From Mycobacterium palustre (GTDB taxonomy: Bacteria; Actinomycetota; Actinomycetes; Mycobacteriales; Mycobacteriaceae), in assembly GCF_002101785.1 (NCBI RefSeq), contig NZ_LQPJ01000124.1, positions 62,001 through 126,000 on the forward strand: 64,000 nucleotides of DNA, given 5' to 3'. How positions within the stretch are numbered: the stretch's first letter is position 1; each line of letters begins with the position of its first letter. A model generated the notes under the pieces. It was not told the DNA's origin. It was given only the letters and a program-made list of their open reading frames with translations, and did no database searches. The translations under genes were made by a program, and so were the position numbers. Positions 8,544 to 17,165 of this stretch are shown piece by piece.

Positions 8544-9707
8544 TCAAGCCGTCGTGGTGATGGTGCCGTCCGCCTGCAGCTCGCGGATCTCGTCTGCGGT
8601 GAAGCCGGCCTCGCCGAGCACCGCTGACGTGTCGGCGCCCCGGCTGGCCGGTGCCGGTCGCAGGCGTGCCGGGGTGCGGGATAGCCGCGGCGCCGGTGCC
8701 ACGGTGACTGTCCCGTCGTCGCTTGCCAGGATCGTGTTGCGGGCCCGCAAGTGGGGGTCGTCGGCCAACTCGTCCAGTTCCAGCACCGGCGCGCCGCAGC
8801 CATCGATGTCAGCGAACACCGCCGACCAGTGCGAGCGGGCTTTGGACCGGAACGCCTCGGCGATCCGCTCCCGTAGCTGCGCCCAGCCGGTCGGATCCAG
8901 TTGAGCGGCTAAGGCGATGTCCTCGATGCCCAGCGCGGATAAGAATTGCGCGTAGAACTTGGGTTCGATCGCGCCAACGGCGAAAAATCGGCCGTCTTCG
9001 CATTCGTAAACGCCGTAGAACGGCGCCCCGCCGGACAACAGGTGCTTGCCGCGACCGGACCACAGCCCGCTATTCAGTTCAGCGAGGTGGATCGCGGCAA
9101 GCAGGGCTGCGCCGTCGACGATGGCGCCGTCGATCACCTGCCCTTTGCCGGTGCGGGTCCGTTCGAAGAGCGCCATCATGATTCCGAGGGCGGTGACCAG
9201 CGACCCGCCTGCCAGGTCACCTACGTAGGCCAGGGGGGTGACAGGCTTTTCGGAGCCGATGGTGCCGAGGTTGCCGGCTACCGCCGTGTAGTTGATGTCG
9301 TGCCCGGCCCGGTCGCTGTATGGCCCATCCTGGCCCCATCCGGTCAACCTCGCATAGATCAGCCGGGGGTTTCGCCCGCACAGTACGTCCGGGCCCAGCC
9401 CGCGCCGCTCCATGGTGCCGGGACGGTTGCTCTCCAGCAGCACGTCGGCGTGGTCGGCAAGTCGGGCGATCACCTCGGCACCGCGGGGCGCGCGCAGGTC
9501 GATGGCCGCTGAGCGCTTGCCCCGGGACAGATTCGCGGCCGGATCGAAGGGGAGCGGGACGCCCGGTCGTTCGACGGTGACGACATCAGCGCCGAAGTCC
9601 GCGAGCAGCATGGAACAGAACGGGCCCGGCCCGAGCGCGCTGAGGTCGAGGACCCGCACTCCGCTCAGCGGGGGAGCTTCGGTCGAAATCGGGGAATCGC
9701 CTGTCAC
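8544..9707 (-). CDS. Alpha-methylacyl-CoA racemase (CaiB/BaiF family)
   Basis: A 387-aa class III CoA-transferase-fold protein that carries the racemase signature rather than only the transferase one. His136 lies in GHDINY, Asp164 in GDLAGGS and Glu248 in AIEPKF, matching the His/Asp/Glu set known for mycobacterial MCR. It would interconvert (2R)- and (2S)-2-methylacyl-CoA, needed before beta-oxidation of methyl-branched chains. GTG start, divergent from the MarR gene with operator S2 between them. A CoA-transferase activity is the alternative. Confidence 0.9.
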   Translation of the reverse strand: MTGDSPISTEAPPLSGVRVLDLSALGPGPFCSMLLADFGADVVTVERPGVPLPFDPAANLSRGKRSAAIDLRAPRGAEVIARLADHADVLLESNRPGTMERRGLGPDVLCGRNPRLIYARLTGWGQDGPYSDRAGHDINYTAVAGNLGTIGSEKPVTPLAYVGDLAGGSLVTALGIMMALFERTRTGKGQVIDGAIVDGAALLAAIHLAELNSGLWSGRGKHLLSGGAPFYGVYECEDGRFFAVGAIEPKFYAQFLSALGIEDIALAAQLDPTGWAQLRERIAEAFRSKARSHWSAVFADIDGCGAPVLELDELADDPHLRARNTILASDDGTVTVAPAPRLSRTPARLRPAPASRGADTSAVLGEAGFTADEIRELQADGTITTTA

Positions 9708-9718
9708 GCCATCAAAGT

Positions 9719-9735
9719 ATCAAACAAAGTTTGGT
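9719..9735. promoter_or_regulatory. Operator candidate S2
   Basis: ATCAAAC-AAA-GTTTGGT, with a strict CAAAC/GTTTG core at 9721-9733. Read toward the racemase, TACTTT (complement of 9714-9719) is a -10 box abutting the repeat. It lies between the divergent racemase and MarR genes, so it could control either. Confidence 0.65.
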
Positions 9736-9770
9736 TGTGTGGTCGGACGACGGCGCGTAGGTTCGCGCCG

Positions 9771-10328
9771 ATGAGACCTGGGACGAAGTCGGACGATCCC
9801 CGGGGCAGCCGAGCGCAGTCCCACGCGAGCAACCCGACGAGCGTCGAGGCGTATCGAGCGCTGCTCACGCAGCGATTGCGTGCGGAAGGCGCGGTCGGTG
9901 CCGACGCTTCCGAGCACGCGGAGTTGGTGTTCAACCTCTCTCGGCTGCACACCCGAATCTCGCAGGACTTCGAGGTCTTGCACCGGCGGCGTGGGTGGAC
10001 GTGGGCGGGCTTTCGGATCATGAACGTGCTGTGGGTGTTCGGCACTGTTGAGCAACGCGACGTGGCCCGGCTGTCGGGCGGATCGCGCGCAGCGATCTCG
10101 AGTGCGCTGAACCCTTTGGAGCGCGACGGCCTGGTGAACCGCGCCAGAGACACCCACGATCGGCGGCTGGTCCGGCTGAAGTTGACCGAGCGAGGACGGA
10201 CGGAGCTACGCGATGCGATCCGCGAACAGGCCGACCGCGAGCGGCAGTGGCTCTCGGTCCTGGATGCGTCCGAACAGCGCTTGCTCAGCCGCCTTTTGGC
10301 CACCGTCGCGGATCGGCGGACCCCCTAA
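9771..10328 (+). CDS. MarR-family transcriptional regulator
   Basis: A 185-aa winged-helix regulator. The recognition region RDVARLSGGSRAAISSALNPLERDGL and the wing RDTHDRRLVRLKLTERG are typical MarR. An in-frame TTG at 9735 would start inside operator S2, so the ATG at 9771 is preferred. It is divergent from the racemase and may regulate it. Whether it binds the common 17-bp repeat is unknown; MarR proteins do bind inverted repeats of about this size. Confidence 0.9.
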   Translation: MRPGTKSDDPRGSRAQSHASNPTSVEAYRALLTQRLRAEGAVGADASEHAELVFNLSRLHTRISQDFEVLHRRRGWTWAGFRIMNVLWVFGTVEQRDVARLSGGSRAAISSALNPLERDGLVNRARDTHDRRLVRLKLTERGRTELRDAIREQADRERQWLSVLDASEQRLLSRLLATVADRRTP

Positions 10329-10344
10329 CCAAATGTCGATTGTT
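10328..10344 (+). promoter_or_regulatory. Operator candidate S3
   Basis: ACCAAAT-GTC-GATTGTT, a weaker match (four of seven arm pairs) that keeps the invariant C and G positions. It starts at the stop of the MarR gene, 20 bp before the HmgA-like gene. Confidence 0.5.
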
Positions 10345-10363
10345 AAAACCTTGACATATTCGT

Positions 10364-11476
10364 ATGCTGCAGGGCATGAACATGCGAACCCTGATCCAGC
10401 ACAGCAAGGGCAAGACAAGCCGGCAGGCTCATCGCGACCTGCCGGACTCGAGTTCAAACGGGACGTTGCTCAAAGACGACGAACTGACCCGGCATGGCTT
10501 CGACGGACGTGAAGCGGTTCTGTATCGCTCCAACGACCCGACGGTCTTTCGCACCGAAGGCCGCTTCAAGTCCACCTCGGCGGTATTGACCGATATCAAG
10601 ACCGACGACCTCACCGACGCCCGGGGCGCAGCGCAGCGGCTGTACTACAACGCCGACGCGACGATCTGGCTATCCCGGCGGTCCGAACCGATGCCTTTCT
10701 ACCGGCGCAACGTCGACGGCGACGAATGCTGGTTCGTGCACCGCGGCGCGGGGACAGTCGAGACCGAATTCGGGCCGATCAGCTACGAGCAGGGCGACTA
10801 CGTCGTGCTCCCGAAGGCCGTCACCCATCGTTGGGTGGTCGATCCCGGTGAGACCACGCTGTTCGGCATCGAAACAGTCGGCGAGTTGCGGGCGCCGACG
10901 TACGTCGGCCTGGGCCGGCACGCTCCATTCGACCCAGATGTCGTGCGCGTACCCGAACCGGTGCCGGTGACATCCGACCAGCATGAGTACGAGATCGGGG
11001 TCAAGTACGACGGCGAATATTCATCGATCTACGCCGCCTCTCACCCGTGCGATGTAGAGGGGTGGAAGGGCGACTACTTCCCATTCGCATTCAACATTCG
11101 CGACTGGAACGTGATCATGTCCGACAGCCTGCACCTCCCGCCGTCGATGCATTGCTTCCTTGTGGCAGAGGGCATCAACATCATCAATCTGCTGCCACGA
11201 CCGTTCGAGTCGGTCCAGGGTGTCGAACGCATCCCGTGGTTCCACCGCAACGCCGATTATGACGAGATCGCGCTTATTCACGGCGGCAAGTCTCTCGGTC
11301 GACCGTTGAAGGCCGGCCTGGTCAGTCACGATCCGCAGGGCATCCACCACGGCTTCCCTGATCGGGCCCGGATCAAGTCCCGGCGGGAGTGGGAGCAGCA
11401 CCCGCGCATCGAGTGGGAAATCATCATGGTCGAGGCCTCGCGCCCACTGAAGCTCGACCCCGTGCTGCAGGGCTGA
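10364..11476 (+). CDS. Homogentisate 1,2-dioxygenase-like cupin protein
   Basis: A 370-aa protein of the HmgA fold. The N-terminal cupin part shows YRRNVDGDECWFVHRGAG and a GDYVVLPKAVTHRW segment. The C-terminal part shows WFHRNADYDEIALIHGG and SHDPQGIHHG, which correspond to the iron-site region. True homogentisate dioxygenases are about 430 aa, so this is a short, divergent member. An Fe(II) ring-cleaving dioxygenase role is possible but unproven. Three close ATGs (10364, 10376, 10382) make the start uncertain, and no clear ribosome site is seen. No other tyrosine-pathway gene is nearby. Confidence 0.82.
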   Translation: MLQGMNMRTLIQHSKGKTSRQAHRDLPDSSSNGTLLKDDELTRHGFDGREAVLYRSNDPTVFRTEGRFKSTSAVLTDIKTDDLTDARGAAQRLYYNADATIWLSRRSEPMPFYRRNVDGDECWFVHRGAGTVETEFGPISYEQGDYVVLPKAVTHRWVVDPGETTLFGIETVGELRAPTYVGLGRHAPFDPDVVRVPEPVPVTSDQHEYEIGVKYDGEYSSIYAASHPCDVEGWKGDYFPFAFNIRDWNVIMSDSLHLPPSMHCFLVAEGINIINLLPRPFESVQGVERIPWFHRNADYDEIALIHGGKSLGRPLKAGLVSHDPQGIHHGFPDRARIKSRREWEQHPRIEWEIIMVEASRPLKLDPVLQG

Positions 11477-11555
11477 CCTCTCGCCGTCTTGACGAGCCAC
11501 GTCACACCCCTGGCCTAGACGTGACGCAAGACATATGGCATCGTGGCCAATTAAT

Positions 11556-11572
11556 ACCGAACAGTGTTTGAC
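11556..11572 (+). promoter_or_regulatory. Operator candidate S4
   Basis: ACCGAAC-AGT-GTTTGAC, 48 bp before the start of the P450 at 11620. It keeps the invariant C and G positions of the shared motif. No clean TAnnnT box follows directly. Confidence 0.6.
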
Positions 11573-11619
11573 CACGGTGACGGTAGTGACGAAGCTGTCG
11601 ACCTTTGGGGAGCTATGCG

Positions 11620-12813
11620 ATGACCTCTGCACGTACTGACCGCGACCTCGCCGCGCTGCTGGAGTCTTACGATCCGTTCGATCGCGACCACGTCGAGTGG
11701 AAGTACGACGCGTTCGCCTACGCGCGGCAGCACTGTCCGGTGGTGCGAACCGAGACCGAGCTCACCGGGCCGATGTGGATGATCACGCGCTACGAAGATG
11801 TCCGGCGAGTGCTCGAGGATCCAGAGACGTTCTCCTCGGTGGGCGGATCGCCGGCACCCGCGCCGGTGCGGTTGGGTCCGCTGGATTCCGACCCGCCCGA
11901 GCACACCGGCTTCCGCGCGCTGCTCAGCCCATACCTGACCCGCAAGTTCGCGCTGACATACGCCGACGAGATGCGCAAAACCGCCAATGAGCTGATTGAC
12001 GGATTCATCGAAAACGGCAAGGTCGAGTTGCTCAGCGAGTTTGCGAGCCCGTTCGTCTCCCGCATCTTGGCGCGGATGGTGTTCAACGAGAACGACATGT
12101 CCAAGATGGAACGCGCAAAAGAGATCGTGTACCGGGTCACCGAGGACGGCACCGAGGAGTCGTTCATGAACCTCGGGATGCTTTCGGCGGAGTACTTGTT
12201 TGCGGCGATCGAGAATCCGCCGGAAGAAGACGGCATCCTGCGGGCGCTGGCGACCGGGACTATCAATGGCGAGCGGTTGACCAACGAGCAGGCACTCGGT
12301 GCGATCTCGGTGTTGTTCCTCGGTGGGCTGGACACCACCCGGTCTGCGATCGGCGCCATCGCGATGTACATGGCGCTCAATCCCGAACTCGAGCAACGGG
12401 TCCGAGACCCCCGTTGGGTGCGCAACGACATGGACGAGTTCATCCGCCTGACGTCGCCGGTGGGGACGTTCGGCCGCACCGTCATGAAGGACACCGAGAT
12501 CGCCGGGTGCCCGGTCAAAAAGGGCGAGCGCCTGCTCATCCGGTTCGATTCGGCCAACCGTGACGACGCCAAGTTCCCCAATGCCGACCAGTTGCAGTTC
12601 GATCCGCCCCGCGGTGGCAACGCCGGTTTCGGCCTCGGAATCCACCGTTGCATCGGCATGCACCTGGCCCGGGTGGAAATCGCCATCGCGTTCGAGGAAT
12701 TGCTCGCCCGCGTCACCAACTTCCGGCTGGACGCAGACTCGGCCGACCTGAAGTGGGTGCCCGGAATCGCCAACTACCCGGACCGTGTTCCGCTGATTTT
12801 CGACAAGGTCTAG
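11620..12813 (+). CDS. Cytochrome P450
   Basis: A 397-aa P450. I-helix GGLDTTRSA, ExxR in EFIRL, and heme loop FGLGIHRCIGMHLA with axial Cys344. The ATG at 11620 follows a GGGGAGC site; an upstream in-frame TTG at 11605 is disfavoured. It is closely similar across the C-terminal half to the P450s at 45467 and 47959 (SANRD, GFGLG.HRC), so the three look like paralogs. A mycofactocin-type SDR follows 53 bp downstream, suggesting hydroxylation then alcohol oxidation. Confidence 0.95.
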   Translation: MTSARTDRDLAALLESYDPFDRDHVEWKYDAFAYARQHCPVVRTETELTGPMWMITRYEDVRRVLEDPETFSSVGGSPAPAPVRLGPLDSDPPEHTGFRALLSPYLTRKFALTYADEMRKTANELIDGFIENGKVELLSEFASPFVSRILARMVFNENDMSKMERAKEIVYRVTEDGTEESFMNLGMLSAEYLFAAIENPPEEDGILRALATGTINGERLTNEQALGAISVLFLGGLDTTRSAIGAIAMYMALNPELEQRVRDPRWVRNDMDEFIRLTSPVGTFGRTVMKDTEIAGCPVKKGERLLIRFDSANRDDAKFPNADQLQFDPPRGGNAGFGLGIHRCIGMHLARVEIAIAFEELLARVTNFRLDADSADLKWVPGIANYPDRVPLIFDKV

Positions 12814-12866
12814 ACACTCGCTGTCGATCCCTTTTTCCCACAACATCTTTCAACGAGGAGAACCCT

Positions 12867-13700
12867 ATGACCGGACGCGTCGAGGGCAAGGTCGCACTGA
12901 TCACCGGCGCCGCTCGCGGGCAGGGGCGCAGCCACGCCCTGCGGTTGGCCGACGAGGGCGCCGACATCATCGCGCTCGACATCGCCGCCCAGGTTGAGTC
13001 TGCGCCCTACCCGTTGGCCACTCCTGCCGATCTGGACGAGACCGCGCGCGAAATCAAAGCTCGAGGCCGACGCGTGGTCGCTCGCCAGGTCGACGTTCGC
13101 GACGGCGAGGCATTGACAGCGGCAGTCAGCGAGGGGGTGAGCGAACTCGGCCGTCTGGACATCGTGTCCGCCAACGCCGGCATCCTCTCTATCGGTCCAT
13201 CATTTGAACTGACGGAGCAGACCTGGACAGAGATGATCGACATCAATCTCAGCGGATCGTGGCGGACCACCAAGGCGGCCATTCCACACATGATCGCTGC
13301 CGGAAACGGTGGATCCATCGTGCTGACCAGTAGCATCGCCGGCCTGATCGCCCAACCCGGACTAGCGCACTATGTCTCGGCCAAGCACGGCGTCGTTGGG
13401 CTGATGAAGACACTGGCACTTGAGTTGGCGCCGTTCAACATTCGGGTCAACAGCGTCCACCCGACCAATGTCGACACTGACATGATCCAGAATGAGCCGA
13501 CATACCGCGTGTTCCTCCCCGATGACCCGAATCCCACCCGGGAGAAGTTCGCGGTACCGGCTACCGAGATGAACGCACTGGCCATTCCGTGGATCGAAAG
13601 TATCGACGTCACCAATGCGGTGCTGTTCTTGGCCAGCGATGAAGCTCGCTACATCACGGGGGTGTCGCTGCCGATCGACGCCGGTGCCTCCATCAAGTGA
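12867..13700 (+). CDS. Mycofactocin-coupled SDR oxidoreductase
   Basis: A 277-aa SDR with the hallmark opening GRVEGKVALITGAARGQGRS. The TGAARGQG cofactor motif, the 35-residue lead to TPADLDETA and the overall length match the mycofactocin-dependent SDR family, whose NAD is held tightly and recycled by the peptide cofactor mycofactocin. Catalytic residues are Ser155, Tyr169 and Lys173. ATG after GAGGAG. It follows a P450, so it probably oxidises the resulting alcohol. Its 3' end overlaps the convergent TetR gene by 8 bp. Confidence 0.92.
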   Translation: MTGRVEGKVALITGAARGQGRSHALRLADEGADIIALDIAAQVESAPYPLATPADLDETAREIKARGRRVVARQVDVRDGEALTAAVSEGVSELGRLDIVSANAGILSIGPSFELTEQTWTEMIDINLSGSWRTTKAAIPHMIAAGNGGSIVLTSSIAGLIAQPGLAHYVSAKHGVVGLMKTLALELAPFNIRVNSVHPTNVDTDMIQNEPTYRVFLPDDPNPTREKFAVPATEMNALAIPWIESIDVTNAVLFLASDEARYITGVSLPIDAGASIK

Positions 13701-14319
13701 GTGCCACGACGATCCGCTCGAGCGCCTCCAGTGTTCGACGGGTCCGGTGTTGGTCAGAGTAAAAACCGGCGTCGACGGCAAGTCCCCACAGCAGGTCGAC
13801 CAGGACCTGCGTGGTGGCTTCGGTGTCGATGTCGGCGTCGACTTCGCCGTCGCGTTGCGCCGCTGCCAGTGCCGCAGCAAAGTGCTCGCGTACCGCGACC
13901 AGAGGCTGCATGGCCTGGTCCCGCAGGTCCGGGTGATGGATCGCGTCGGCCGTCGACGTGACGAAGAAGCGCACGAAGGTCTGGTCAATCCGGATGGTCG
14001 CCACCGCACGGTCGAAGACCGCCACGATCCGGCGGTCGATCGAACCGGTCTGGCAGAGCGCCGGGCCGAGGATCTCCGAGATCACCACCTCATGCACGGA
14101 TGCCAAAGCGGCCCGGTACAACTCGATCTTGCTCGGGTAATAGTTGGCGATTGCGTTGCGGGTGAAGCCGGCTTCCTCGGCGATCTGTCGAAGGCTGGCA
14201 CGGTCGAATCCTATGGTGCTGAACACATCTCGGGCACTGTGCAGAATCTTGAGCCGGGTTTCGGCTCCGTCGGCGCCCAACGGACGGCCGGGTCCGCGGC
14301 GAGCGCCAGGTTGAGTCAT
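13693..14319 (-). CDS. TetR-family regulator
   Basis: A 208-aa TetR repressor. The N-terminal helix-turn-helix (SLRQIAEEAGFTRNAIANYYPSKIELY) spans about residues 42-68, after a Pro/Arg/Gly-rich lead. The C-terminal ligand domain is not recognisable to family level. It is convergent with the mycofactocin-type SDR and divergent from the CrtI-like oxidase, with 32 bp between starts. That short gap holds no copy of the shared 17-bp repeat, so if it autoregulates it uses another site. Confidence 0.92.
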   Translation of the reverse strand: MTQPGARRGPGRPLGADGAETRLKILHSARDVFSTIGFDRASLRQIAEEAGFTRNAIANYYPSKIELYRAALASVHEVVISEILGPALCQTGSIDRRIVAVFDRAVATIRIDQTFVRFFVTSTADAIHHPDLRDQAMQPLVAVREHFAAALAAAQRDGEVDADIDTEATTQVLVDLLWGLAVDAGFYSDQHRTRRTLEALERIVVALT

Positions 14320-14351
14320 CCCAGCAACTTTACGACGTGCGGGAGGCAGTG

Positions 14352-15680
14352 ATGACCAATCACGCAGAGAGCCTGGCGACCTACGACGCGATAGTGATCG
14401 GCGCCGGGGCCGGCGGAATGGCCGCCGCGGCCCGGCTGAACGCCAGCGGCTTCACGACCCTGCTGGTGGAAAGATACGACCGTGTCGGCGGGCGGGCTTC
14501 CACCATTGATGTCGACGGATTCCGGGTCAACACCGGTGCCTTGATCATCGAGCTCGGTGGTGAAAACGCCAAGCTGTTCAAGGATCTCGGCCTCACCATC
14601 AACGCGCGGACGCCCAAACGGCCCCTGGTGCTGCGGCTGGGCCGCTGGAATGTGCCGATGATGAGCGGGCTGACGGGCCTGATTTTTCGCGCGCTGCTCG
14701 CGCTGGTCGGCGCCGTCGCTCGCCGCGCGCCACGGATGCGTCCGCAACGCGGTATCAGCACCGCGCAGTGGCTGTCCCGCATGCGGGCCGGGGCGTTCGT
14801 CCATGGGTTGGTTCGCAACCTCACCAGCGCGATGTTCGCCGCCGAACCCAGCGATGTCGAGGCAGCCGTATTCTTCGACTACCTCACCAAGCCCAAGGCG
14901 CTCGACACTTATGCCATGCATCCGGAGGGCAGCATCGGACCGTGGCGGCAGCTGGCAGATCACTTCGAGCACAGCGGCGGCACGCTCTGGCTTAACAGCC
15001 AGGCCGTCGCGTTGACATTCGACGATTCGGGTCGGGTCGACGGTGCCACGATCCGCCGGCCCGACGGGACGGTCCACGTCAGCGCCCGCGTGGTGGTCAG
15101 CAACGCCGGACCGGTTGCGACGGTACGCATGTGCGGCGACGCCAACCTGCCCGGTGGTTACGGCGAACATGTTCGGGCACAGTCGAATCCGAGCACCCTG
15201 ATCACCGTGAATTTCGCCAGCGAGCAGCCGTTGGGCTCGGTCACCGGCCTGGTGTTCTTCGGCCCTACCCGCCGGCTGGCCTACGCCGCCAATCTCACCG
15301 CGACATGTCCGGAGATGGCGCCCGCAGGATGGAACCTGTACGCGGCGGCCTCCACGCCGCACCCCGCGACCGGCGATTTCGACGTCGACCACGAGGTCGC
15401 GTTGCTGAAAGCGGATCTGCACGAACACTTCCCGGGCTTCGGCTCCGCCCGCATCTTGTCGGTCGAGATTTGCGCAGGGGAGGACTGGCCCGCACAGCGA
15501 GCCATCGCCGGCCGCGATCTGCCGCAAACGACCCCGATTGCAAACCTTTTCAACGTCGGGGACGGCGTGCGTGAGTGGGCCACGGCAGGCCAGAGCGGCT
15601 GCGTGCAATCCGCACGCTTGGTGACCGAGCGAATCCGGGCCGCGATGTCGCCCTCGGCGCAAAGCGTCACCCGCGCCTGA
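14352..15680 (+). CDS. FAD-dependent oxidoreductase, phytoene-desaturase-like
   Basis: A 442-aa flavoprotein. The Rossmann motif VIGAGAGGMAAAARL lies at about residues 14-28, followed by ERYDRVGGRAST typical of the CrtI/amine-oxidase fold. A C-terminal FAD-contact stretch lies near LFNVGDGVREWATAGQSG. ATG 14352 follows GGGAGGC; an in-frame GTG at 14337 is less likely. The substrate could be a desaturated isoprenoid or an enone; no carotenoid genes are nearby, so true phytoene desaturation is unlikely. Confidence 0.88.
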   Translation: MTNHAESLATYDAIVIGAGAGGMAAAARLNASGFTTLLVERYDRVGGRASTIDVDGFRVNTGALIIELGGENAKLFKDLGLTINARTPKRPLVLRLGRWNVPMMSGLTGLIFRALLALVGAVARRAPRMRPQRGISTAQWLSRMRAGAFVHGLVRNLTSAMFAAEPSDVEAAVFFDYLTKPKALDTYAMHPEGSIGPWRQLADHFEHSGGTLWLNSQAVALTFDDSGRVDGATIRRPDGTVHVSARVVVSNAGPVATVRMCGDANLPGGYGEHVRAQSNPSTLITVNFASEQPLGSVTGLVFFGPTRRLAYAANLTATCPEMAPAGWNLYAAASTPHPATGDFDVDHEVALLKADLHEHFPGFGSARILSVEICAGEDWPAQRAIAGRDLPQTTPIANLFNVGDGVREWATAGQSGCVQSARLVTERIRAAMSPSAQSVTRA

Positions 15681-15705
15681 CTCCGGCACCCAGTGGCCGG
15701 TCGTG

Positions 15706-16491
15706 TCACCGTGACGACAGCGCCGGAATGTGTCCGGTCATCCCGCCGTCGACAACAAGAACCTGACCCGTGATCATCGCGGAGGCGTCGGAGGCAAGGA
15801 AGACCGCGACGCGGGCGATATCCGCCGGTTCGGCGAGCCGACCCACTACCTGGCCCTCGATGATCAGCCGGCGCAGTTCGTCAGAGACGTTCGCGCGCGC
15901 AGCCGGCGTATCGACCACGCCCGGCGCGATCGCATTGCAACGCACACCTGACGGACCGTATGTCGTCGCGATGATGCGCGTCAGTGACTCAATGGCGCCC
16001 TTCGCCGACGAGTACGCGACCTGGCGGGTGGAGCCCGAGCGCCCTTTGACCGACGAGGTGTAGATGATGCTGCCCCGGCCGGCTTCGATCATGTCCGGCA
16101 GGGTGTGTTTGGCACTGAGCATCGATCCGCGGGCCGCAACGGCGAATGCGCGGTCCCACGTCGCGACCTCCAACGTGAGTAAGTCGTTGTCGCGGTCGAA
16201 GATCGAGACATCGGCGGCGTTGCTGTGCAAGACCGTGACGGGCCCCAACCGGGCGCGCACGACCGGCATCGCGGCGGCCCAGTGTTCTTCGTCGGCCACA
16301 TCGAGCCGCAGCGCGAGGGCCCGCCCACCCGTTCGCTCGATCGCTGCGGCAACGGCTTCGGCGGAGTCGATGTTGATGTCGGTGACCGCGATTGCCGCTC
16401 CCGCCTCGGCCAGCGCCTGCGCGCTGGCCGCGCCGATCCCGGACGCGGCGCCGGTGACAAGCGCGACCCGGCCGTCGAGCTCGCCGCTCAT
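15706..16491 (-). CDS. Short-chain dehydrogenase/reductase
   Basis: A 261-aa SDR, with NAD motif TGAASGIG near residue 13 and the catalytic Tyr and Lys in VAYSSAKGAIE. The ATG at 16491 overlaps the stop of the SRPBCC gene by 4 bp (ATGA), which fixes the start; the longer frame upstream lies inside that gene. The pair forms a two-gene operon. A hydroxyacyl or alcohol dehydrogenase role is likely. Confidence 0.92.
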   Translation of the reverse strand: MSGELDGRVALVTGAASGIGAASAQALAEAGAAIAVTDINIDSAEAVAAAIERTGGRALALRLDVADEEHWAAAMPVVRARLGPVTVLHSNAADVSIFDRDNDLLTLEVATWDRAFAVAARGSMLSAKHTLPDMIEAGRGSIIYTSSVKGRSGSTRQVAYSSAKGAIESLTRIIATTYGPSGVRCNAIAPGVVDTPAARANVSDELRRLIIEGQVVGRLAEPADIARVAVFLASDASAMITGQVLVVDGGMTGHIPALSSR

Positions 16492-16952
16492 GCTTGGTGG
16501 ACGCTCAAATCGCGGCCTTTGAGGTGTTGGCGCAGATCTTCGATGAATTGCGAGTAGATCGCCCGGAAGGTCGCGGTCATCGTCTCGAGAGCAGCTGGCT
16601 CGCAGTCGAACTCGCCGTACCACTCGAGAAATGTGGTGTTCGAGTCGGTCACTGGCAGCACGCGGATGGTGCCGCGGTAGGTAGACACCGGAAAAGGTAT
16701 CTCTTCGGCGAAGTCGTAGGAATAGCTGCGGGCGGGTGCGTCATAGCGCACCAGCCGTTCGCGGGCGGTGCCGCCGCCGGGCTCCAGCGTGAGGTTGCGC
16801 ACCGAACCCACCGCGCCCGGTCCGGCACCGTTCTCGGGCGTGCTGGACCGAACCATCGTGACCCAGGCGGGCAACCCGTGGAAGTCGCCGATCACCGACC
16901 ACACGGTGTCGACGTCGCTTTCGATGATGGTGCTGACGTAGGCAAGGCTCAT
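16488..16952 (-). CDS. SRPBCC-family protein (polyketide cyclase/START-like)
   Basis: A 154-aa hydrophobic-ligand-binding SRPBCC protein. The N-terminal strand (MSLAYVSTIIESDVDTVWSV), the FHGLPAWVTMV helix and the C-terminal helix typical of the fold are present. No catalytic residue can be assigned. It might bind or cyclise a lipophilic intermediate. It is first in a pair with an SDR. Palindrome S5 lies just upstream (16968-16982). Confidence 0.85.
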   Translation of the reverse strand: MSLAYVSTIIESDVDTVWSVIGDFHGLPAWVTMVRSSTPENGAGPGAVGSVRNLTLEPGGGTARERLVRYDAPARSYSYDFAEEIPFPVSTYRGTIRVLPVTDSNTTFLEWYGEFDCEPAALETMTATFRAIYSQFIEDLRQHLKGRDLSVHQA

Positions 16953-16967
16953 GCAACCCTCCGCTCA

Positions 16968-16996
16968 AACCAAACATTGGTTGATTTAAAATTCAA
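16968..16996. promoter_or_regulatory. Operator candidate S5 with shorter spacing, plus AT-rich palindrome
   Basis: AACCAA-ACA-TTGGTT is a perfect 6-3-6 inverted repeat at 16968-16982. It resembles the shared motif, but its ACC-to-GGT distance is 4 bp shorter. Next to it, 16981-16996 (TTGA...TCAA type, six of eight pairs) is AT-rich and probably includes promoter elements of the SRPBCC gene. No gene is present in the 213-bp gap. Confidence 0.5.
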
Positions 16997-17126
16997 TCAT
17001 AGCTGCGGTCGACCGGGCTACGCCTAATGCCGACGCTATAGCAGCGCCGAGCCGCCAGATGGCCCGACCGCACCCTCATCAGGGCAGGCGGTGGCCAAGG
17101 CGGCCGGGCATGTGGTTGTATAGAGA

Positions 17127-17143
17127 ACCAATTGCCGTTTGGT
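17127..17143 (+). promoter_or_regulatory. Operator candidate S6
   Basis: ACCAATT-GCC-GTTTGGT, with a further A/T pair outside, 22 bp before the epimerase start. Five of seven arm positions pair. Confidence 0.65.
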
Positions 17144-17165
17144 TCGGTAGATAGGCGGATGGAGT

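Noticed and set aside
8544..9707. Plain CoA-transferase call for the CaiB-family gene
   Set aside because: The racemase His, Asp and Glu are all present in their typical contexts, so racemase is preferred.
14316..15689. 457-aa antisense frame opposite the CrtI-like gene
   Set aside because: The plus-strand frame shows the Rossmann motif; the antisense peptide is low-complexity and unrecognisable.
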